Positions 6,860-9,157 of a stretch of DNA of 9,157 nucleotides are shown here, in pieces. The stretch comes from an uncultured Muribaculaceae bacterium (lineage in GTDB: Bacteria; Bacteroidota; Bacteroidia; Bacteroidales; Muribaculaceae). The stretch's first letter is position 1. Each line of letters starts with the position of its first letter. The position numbers were made by a program, and so were the translations under genes. The stretch covers positions 1 through 9,157 of the forward strand of contig CAKTOT010000094.1 in assembly GCA_934590135.1 (NCBI GenBank), given 5' to 3'. The notes beneath the pieces were generated by a model. That model searched no databases. It had not been told where the DNA came from and worked only from the letters and a program-made list of their open reading frames with translations.

Positions 6860-7044
6860 TTATAGAAGAAGCGTTTTGCTTATCTTGCTAACGAAAACCT
6901 GAGAAATTTTCAAATAATGCAAGGAAAAACAAAACGGCTTCACGCTTATAGCGTGGGCTGTTTCTCCATATCTTGCATTAGGGTTTTCTCAGGACCTTCG
7001 TTAGGAGATGTGGCAATTCAGTCCACGTTTCTCTTTATGTATAA
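6860..7044 (+). ncRNA. Long bulged-hairpin RNA: 6S-like candidate or structured mRNA leader
   Basis: The core is a 117-nt hairpin. Its paired segments are CTAACGAA (6888-6895) with TTCGTTAG (6997-7004), CCTGAGAAA (6898-6906) with TTTCTCAGG (6985-6993), TAATGCAAG (6915-6923) with CTTGCATTA (6972-6980), GAAAAACA (6924-6931) with TGTTTCTC (6959-6966, one mismatch) and CACGC (6941-6945) with GCGTG (6951-6955). Outside it, TTATAGAAGAAGCG (6860-6873) can pair imperfectly with 7026-7044, leaving a bubble of 14 and 21 nt. A closing stem, asymmetric central bubble and long bulged terminal stem is the plan of 6S RNA, which binds RNA polymerase. In an alternative fold, TGTGG (7009-7013) pairs with CCACG (7023-7027) and GAGA with TCTC as a weak terminator. 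I do not recognise the sequence as a known family. Confidence 0.45.
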
Positions 7045-7083
7045 AAAAACGGCTGATAGGACTGTAAGGCCACCTAAAACGCA

Positions 7084-7788
7084 ATGCGTATGAAAAAATT
7101 ACTCATTCTACTCTCGCTACTATGTGTATCTGCGACAGCCTCAGCACAACTCGGCGAAAAAACAACGTTTGGTCTTAGAACCGGATTAGGCTTCGGCGGC
7201 TTAAGCTCCTCAGAACCTTACAAACTAATCGGTGGCACCAAAGAAAGCAATTGGGATTTTAATATCGGAAGAAAAGCGACTTATAACGTGGGAGCGATAT
7301 TAGACATTCCGGTATACCGCAAATGGGGGCTTTCGCTCCAAACAGGTCTGTGGTTTACAGAACGGCACACAAAGTTCGAAGGAACAAACACAAGCAACTC
7401 GTCTACCACAAGAGACGTAGATATAAAAGCTATGTTCCTTCAGCTTCCCTTGCAGATTGGCTATCACTACAACTTCAGCGTCGTCAATGTACAAGCGCTT
7501 TTCGGCCCGTATATTGAATATCGAGTAAACAAGGGAAAGTCCGTCAGCGACTATTCGCGCAAAGGTGGCCAACATTTCGAAAATGATGCATTCTTCGATA
7601 GCGACCACGATCTGGCATACGGACTTACATTCGGCTTAGGCGCCGAATATAAGCACCTCTACCTCGGCATTAAATACGATCTCGGCTTGACCAACTATTA
7701 TAGCGGCAGCAACGAAGATCGCAAAGAAAAAGAAGCGGTAGACCTCAAAGGCAATATGTTCAGCATAGTTCTTGGCTGGAACTTCTAA
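7084..7788 (+). CDS. PorT-like outer-membrane beta-barrel protein
   Basis: A 234-residue secreted protein with a clear signal peptide: MRMKKLLILLSLLCVSATASA|Q, cut after about residue 21. The mature chain has alternating hydrophobic and polar strands joined by polar turns, for example FGLRTGLGFGGLSS, WGLSLQTGLWFTER, MFLQLPLQIGYHYN, VQALFGPYIEYRV, DLAYGLTFGLGAEYKHLYLGIKYDLGL and the last strand MFSIVLGWNF. The terminal Phe is typical of barrels folded by BAM. This pattern fits the PorT-family outer-membrane barrel domain of Bacteroidota, about 8 strands; the function of most members is unknown. ATG at 7084 or at 7090 (MKKLLILL) could start it. It is transcribed behind a 250-nt structured leader and is followed after 17 bp by a small membrane-protein gene. 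Confidence 0.85.
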   Translation: MRMKKLLILLSLLCVSATASAQLGEKTTFGLRTGLGFGGLSSSEPYKLIGGTKESNWDFNIGRKATYNVGAILDIPVYRKWGLSLQTGLWFTERHTKFEGTNTSNSSTTRDVDIKAMFLQLPLQIGYHYNFSVVNVQALFGPYIEYRVNKGKSVSDYSRKGGQHFENDAFFDSDHDLAYGLTFGLGAEYKHLYLGIKYDLGLTNYYSGSNEDRKEKEAVDLKGNMFSIVLGWNF

Positions 7789-7805
7789 GCGCAAACCACA
7801 TAAAG

Positions 7806-8117
7806 ATGAGTAACAATCAGTCAGGTGGAAGCTATTTCGGAGCAATATTCTTTATTGGTCTGATAATCTTCGGTTTCATGTGGGCTTTAGATTTAGGCCC
7901 CTTTGAAAGACCTTACACACCGACCACTCCGTACTACGCGCCGGTCAACACCGGAAGTAATCCATCGTTTACCGGCCACGTTGGTCCTTGTGGATATGGT
8001 AATCACAACTGCCCCTATAAATGCAATGATTGGAGGGTGCCAAAGGGAGGAGGCACAAGTTGCGACTATTGTCATCATGATATCATAAAGCACGACCCGA
8101 AAAATCCTCCTTATTAA
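7806..8117 (+). CDS. Small membrane-anchored Cys/His-rich protein, unknown
   Basis: I do not recognise this 103-residue protein. It begins MSNNQSGG, has one hydrophobic helix (about 10-28, YFGAIFFIGLIIFGFMWAL), a Pro/Tyr/Thr-rich linker (31-50, with FERPYTPTTPYYAP) and a cysteine/histidine-rich end: C62, H67, C69, C73, then C86-x2-C89-HH and H96. Two paired-cysteine groups of this kind could bind zinc, or form disulphides if the tail is periplasmic. There is no signal-peptidase site. The few charges before the helix do not decide its topology. It starts 17 bp after the barrel gene and is followed by a strong terminator, so the two genes form an operon and may work at the envelope together. 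It is less GC-rich than the left-hand genes. Confidence 0.7.
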   Translation: MSNNQSGGSYFGAIFFIGLIIFGFMWALDLGPFERPYTPTTPYYAPVNTGSNPSFTGHVGPCGYGNHNCPYKCNDWRVPKGGGTSCDYCHHDIIKHDPKNPPY

Positions 8118-8137
8118 AACCATTCCTTTCTTGACAT

Positions 8138-8185
8138 AACGGGCGACAGATACCTTCGCGGTATGTTGTCGCCCGTTTGCTTATT
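8138..8185 (+). terminator. Strong intrinsic terminator of the barrel-gene operon
   Basis: AACGGGCGACA (8138-8148) pairs perfectly with TGTCGCCCGTT (8167-8177). An inner stem ATACC/GGTAT (8150-8154, 8160-8164) is capped by TTCGC. The stem is followed by TTTGCTTATT, a broken T-rich tract. It lies 20 bp after the small protein's stop codon. Confidence 0.85.
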
Positions 8186-8281
8186 GCTATTTAGGCCGTG
8201 GCGAGCCTCACAGCACAACGCTTAGAAGTAGCATTGGTACGTTTTGCACTGTTCAGCACCCGTTTTTGCGGCTAAATAACA

Positions 8282-8313
8282 GAAAAAAAGAGCGCGATGT
8301 CGAAACATCACGC
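8282..8313 (-). terminator. Intrinsic terminator of the higBA operon
   Basis: Read on the minus strand, GCGTGATGT (8313-8305) and ACATCGCGC (8300-8292) form a 9-bp stem (one G-U pair) closed by a UUCG tetraloop, then TCTTTTTTT (8291 to about 8282). It begins 23 bp beyond the higA stop codon. It faces the terminator at 8138-8185, insulating the two convergent operons. Confidence 0.88.
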
Positions 8314-8336
8314 CCATTATACGGTAAGGCTTCGGG

Positions 8337-8663
8337 TCAGAGAACAGCTGCTATTCTTTTTATAGAAGCCAATCGATCAAGCAGCTTTTTGTCCGATTTA
8401 GCCATTTGCATATCATAGCGTAACTGAATACGCAGTAATAATGCAGCAGGGACTCCGAGAGCAGCTTCAAAGAGATATGCCGTAGTCGTAGTGAGAGACC
8501 TGCGGCCATTGAGAATTTCATTCAATGCCGTATGCGACATTCCAATACTCTCTGCCAACTTCCGTTGGGAAATTTTTCGGTACTCAATTTCATCCTTGAG
8601 TACTTCACCGGGGTGAGTGGGGTAAGCCCCAAAGTCGTTGTCCGACATAATGCCTTTATTCAT
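8337..8663 (-). CDS. higA: HigA-family antitoxin (XRE HTH)
   Basis: A 108-residue HTH protein. It carries the HigA/VapI signature PTHPGEVLKDEIE (15-27), followed by the HTH: ISQRKLAESIGMSHTALNEILNGRRSLT (31-58), then a helix pair TTTAYLFEAALGVPAALLLRIQLRYDMQMA that forms the dimer surface. In this family it binds and neutralises the HigB toxin and, alone or in complex, represses the operon. The ATG at 8663 overlaps the end of higB by 8 bp; the ATG at 8648 (MSDNDFGAYPTHPGE) would instead leave a 7-bp gap, and both suit coupled translation. The order toxin first, antitoxin second is normal for higBA. Length and motifs are complete, so it should be functional. A candidate operator lies over the -33 element of the operon promoter. 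Confidence 0.92.
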   Translation of the reverse strand: MNKGIMSDNDFGAYPTHPGEVLKDEIEYRKISQRKLAESIGMSHTALNEILNGRRSLTTTTAYLFEAALGVPAALLLRIQLRYDMQMAKSDKKLLDRLASIKRIAAVL

Positions 8664-8973
8664 AATGGTTCGACAATTCTAAAATATTGCAGATGGTTAC
8701 TATTGTCTCGTTGACCACCTGACGGGTAGTAAACTCTATTCTGTACTGATCGTTGACACGAACAGATTCTATTCCGTTTTTGTCTCCTTTCAGTACCTTA
8801 TAATTCAAACTATGGAAACAGAATAAGTCCTCAATACAGGAAGCTCCTTGCAGAGTATCTATAACCCTGATATACTTCCGCACAATCTGCGGCTGATACC
8901 TATGTTTTTTATCTGTGCACTGTCCTTTGTAGTAGAGGTCAGATAGGTAGGGCTTATCAAACTTAATTTCCAT
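8656..8973 (-). CDS. higB: HigB-family toxin (RelE/ParE superfamily)
   Basis: A 105-residue small basic toxin of the RelE-like fold; characterised HigB proteins cut mRNA at the ribosome. Seen are an N-terminal strand MEIKFDKPYLSDLYYKG, a helix QPQIVRKYIRVIDTL with SCIEDLFCFHSLNYKVLKGDKNG (46-67), and the core strands ESVRVNDQYRIEF (69-81) with R72 and R78 where the active-site basic residues usually sit. The C-terminal ILELSNHYE takes the place of the usual VDYH ending. The frame is open to a TTG at 8994, but that codon overlaps the -7 element, so translation should begin at ATG 8973. It is the first gene of the operon and overlaps higA by 8 bp. It appears intact. Confidence 0.88.
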   Translation of the reverse strand: MEIKFDKPYLSDLYYKGQCTDKKHRYQPQIVRKYIRVIDTLQGASCIEDLFCFHSLNYKVLKGDKNGIESVRVNDQYRIEFTTRQVVNETIVTICNILELSNHYE

Positions 8974-8991
8974 AGTTTTAATTTGGTAATG

Positions 8992-9024
8992 CAAAGATAG
9001 GTATTTTAATCATATGTTCACAAA
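8992..9024 (-). promoter_or_regulatory. higBA promoter
   Basis: On the minus strand, TTTG (9024-9021), a 21-bp spacer and TATCTTTG (8999-8992) make a full consensus promoter. Transcription should start near 8985, about 12 nt before the higB ATG at 8973, which also rules out the TTG at 8994 as start codon. Confidence 0.8.
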
Positions 9025-9034
9025 TTTTGCGAAC
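9016..9034. promoter_or_regulatory. 19-bp palindromic operator candidate for higBA
   Basis: GTTCACAAATTTTGCGAAC reads as two inverted 9-bp arms around a central T, matching at 8 of 9 positions. It covers the -33 TTTG, the place where a HigA-containing repressor would block polymerase. Two smaller perfect inverted repeats lie further upstream: TTGAC-N6-GTCAA (9042-9057) and TAGTC-N3-GACTA (9061-9073). Confidence 0.55.
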
Positions 9035-9093
9035 TATTTTTTTGACCTATAAGTCAACAATAGTCTAAGACTACAAAACACCTACACCTAATA

Positions 9094-9132
9094 ATCAATC
9101 GCTTTGCGAATAAGATTCGCAAAGCGATTGAT
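9094..9132. repeat. Perfect 18-bp inverted repeat with 3-nt loop
   Basis: ATCAATCGCTTTGCGAAT (9094-9111), AAG, then its exact reverse complement (9115-9132). Neither side carries a T-run, so it is not a classic intrinsic terminator, though it could still stop a transcript entering from outside the window. It contains TTTGCGAA (9103-9110) and its inverse (9116-9123), the same 8-mer as the right arm of the higBA operator (9026-9033). Confidence 0.75.
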
Positions 9133-9157
9133 GGCTCTCACGTCTTTCGGTGGGATT

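Larger units (their letters stand above)
6504..7083. other. 580-bp divergent intergenic region
   Basis: This AT-rich spacer separates the HipB-like gene (minus) from the beta-barrel gene (plus). From left to right it holds the hipB leader, its -7 element and operator array (6638-6737), a divergent plus-strand promoter (6797-6827) and a structured RNA region (6860-7044). No protein-coding frame of note is present in it. Confidence 0.7.

Noticed and set aside
6898..6923. CTGAGA and ATAATGC strings resembling parts of a TPP riboswitch
   Set aside because: Both are paired within a long hairpin of different layout, other TPP-aptamer parts are absent and no thiamine gene follows.
6888..7004. Long inverted repeat as a miniature transposable element
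   Set aside because: No target-site duplication flanks it, and its internal loops and position in a leader suit an RNA structure better.
6860..7044. Retron-type msr-msd RNA
   Set aside because: No reverse transcriptase gene lies in the window, and none of the flanking genes is a known retron partner.
9094..9132. Intrinsic terminator
   Set aside because: The stem is perfect but there is no T-run on either strand; kept as an inverted repeat only.

Overview
The window looks like a Bacteroidales chromosome (Bacteroidota). The best evidence is a set of promoters of the Bacteroidota type: a TTTG or TTG element, about 20 bp, then TAnnTTTG, with no clear Shine-Dalgarno sites. The DUF4254 family gene, the flippase beside ruvB and the PorT-like barrel protein point the same way. 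Genus cannot be decided; a Muribaculaceae- or Prevotella-like genome would fit. The left two thirds is dense, GC-rich and almost wholly minus strand. The right third is AT-richer, has long spacers and carries accessory-type genes.

Left part (1-6101, minus strand). Reading in the direction of transcription: a DUF4254 gene, a GT9 heptosyltransferase-like gene, ruvB, a polysaccharide flippase and a GT4 glycosyltransferase. GT9 and ruvB overlap by 4 bp, ruvB and the flippase are 9 bp apart, and the flippase and GT4 are 19 bp apart, so these four should share a transcript. It mixes surface-glycan assembly (core transfer, lipid-linked glycan export, further sugar transfer) with Holliday-junction branch migration. 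Beyond it, the first 31 codons of a secreted or outer-membrane protein run off the left edge, behind their own promoter.

Middle (6235-7083). A HipB-like antitoxin/repressor gene (minus) has no HipA kinase behind it; a TAATGATG junction leads only into a 10-codon stub. Its upstream region holds a -7 element and three 18-bp operator-like sites spaced exactly 41 bp apart. A divergent plus-strand promoter follows, then about 250 bp of untranslated sequence with a 117-nt bulged hairpin. A possible closing stem around that hairpin gives a 6S-RNA-like fold; otherwise it is a structured mRNA leader.

Right part (7084-9157). A PorT-like outer-membrane beta-barrel gene and a small membrane-anchored Cys/His-rich protein gene form a plus-strand pair ending at a strong terminator. 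Converging on it is a higBA toxin-antitoxin operon (minus) with a promoter, an overlapping 19-bp palindromic operator and its own UUCG-loop terminator. The window ends in an 18-bp perfect inverted repeat with a 3-nt loop that repeats the operator half-site sequence.
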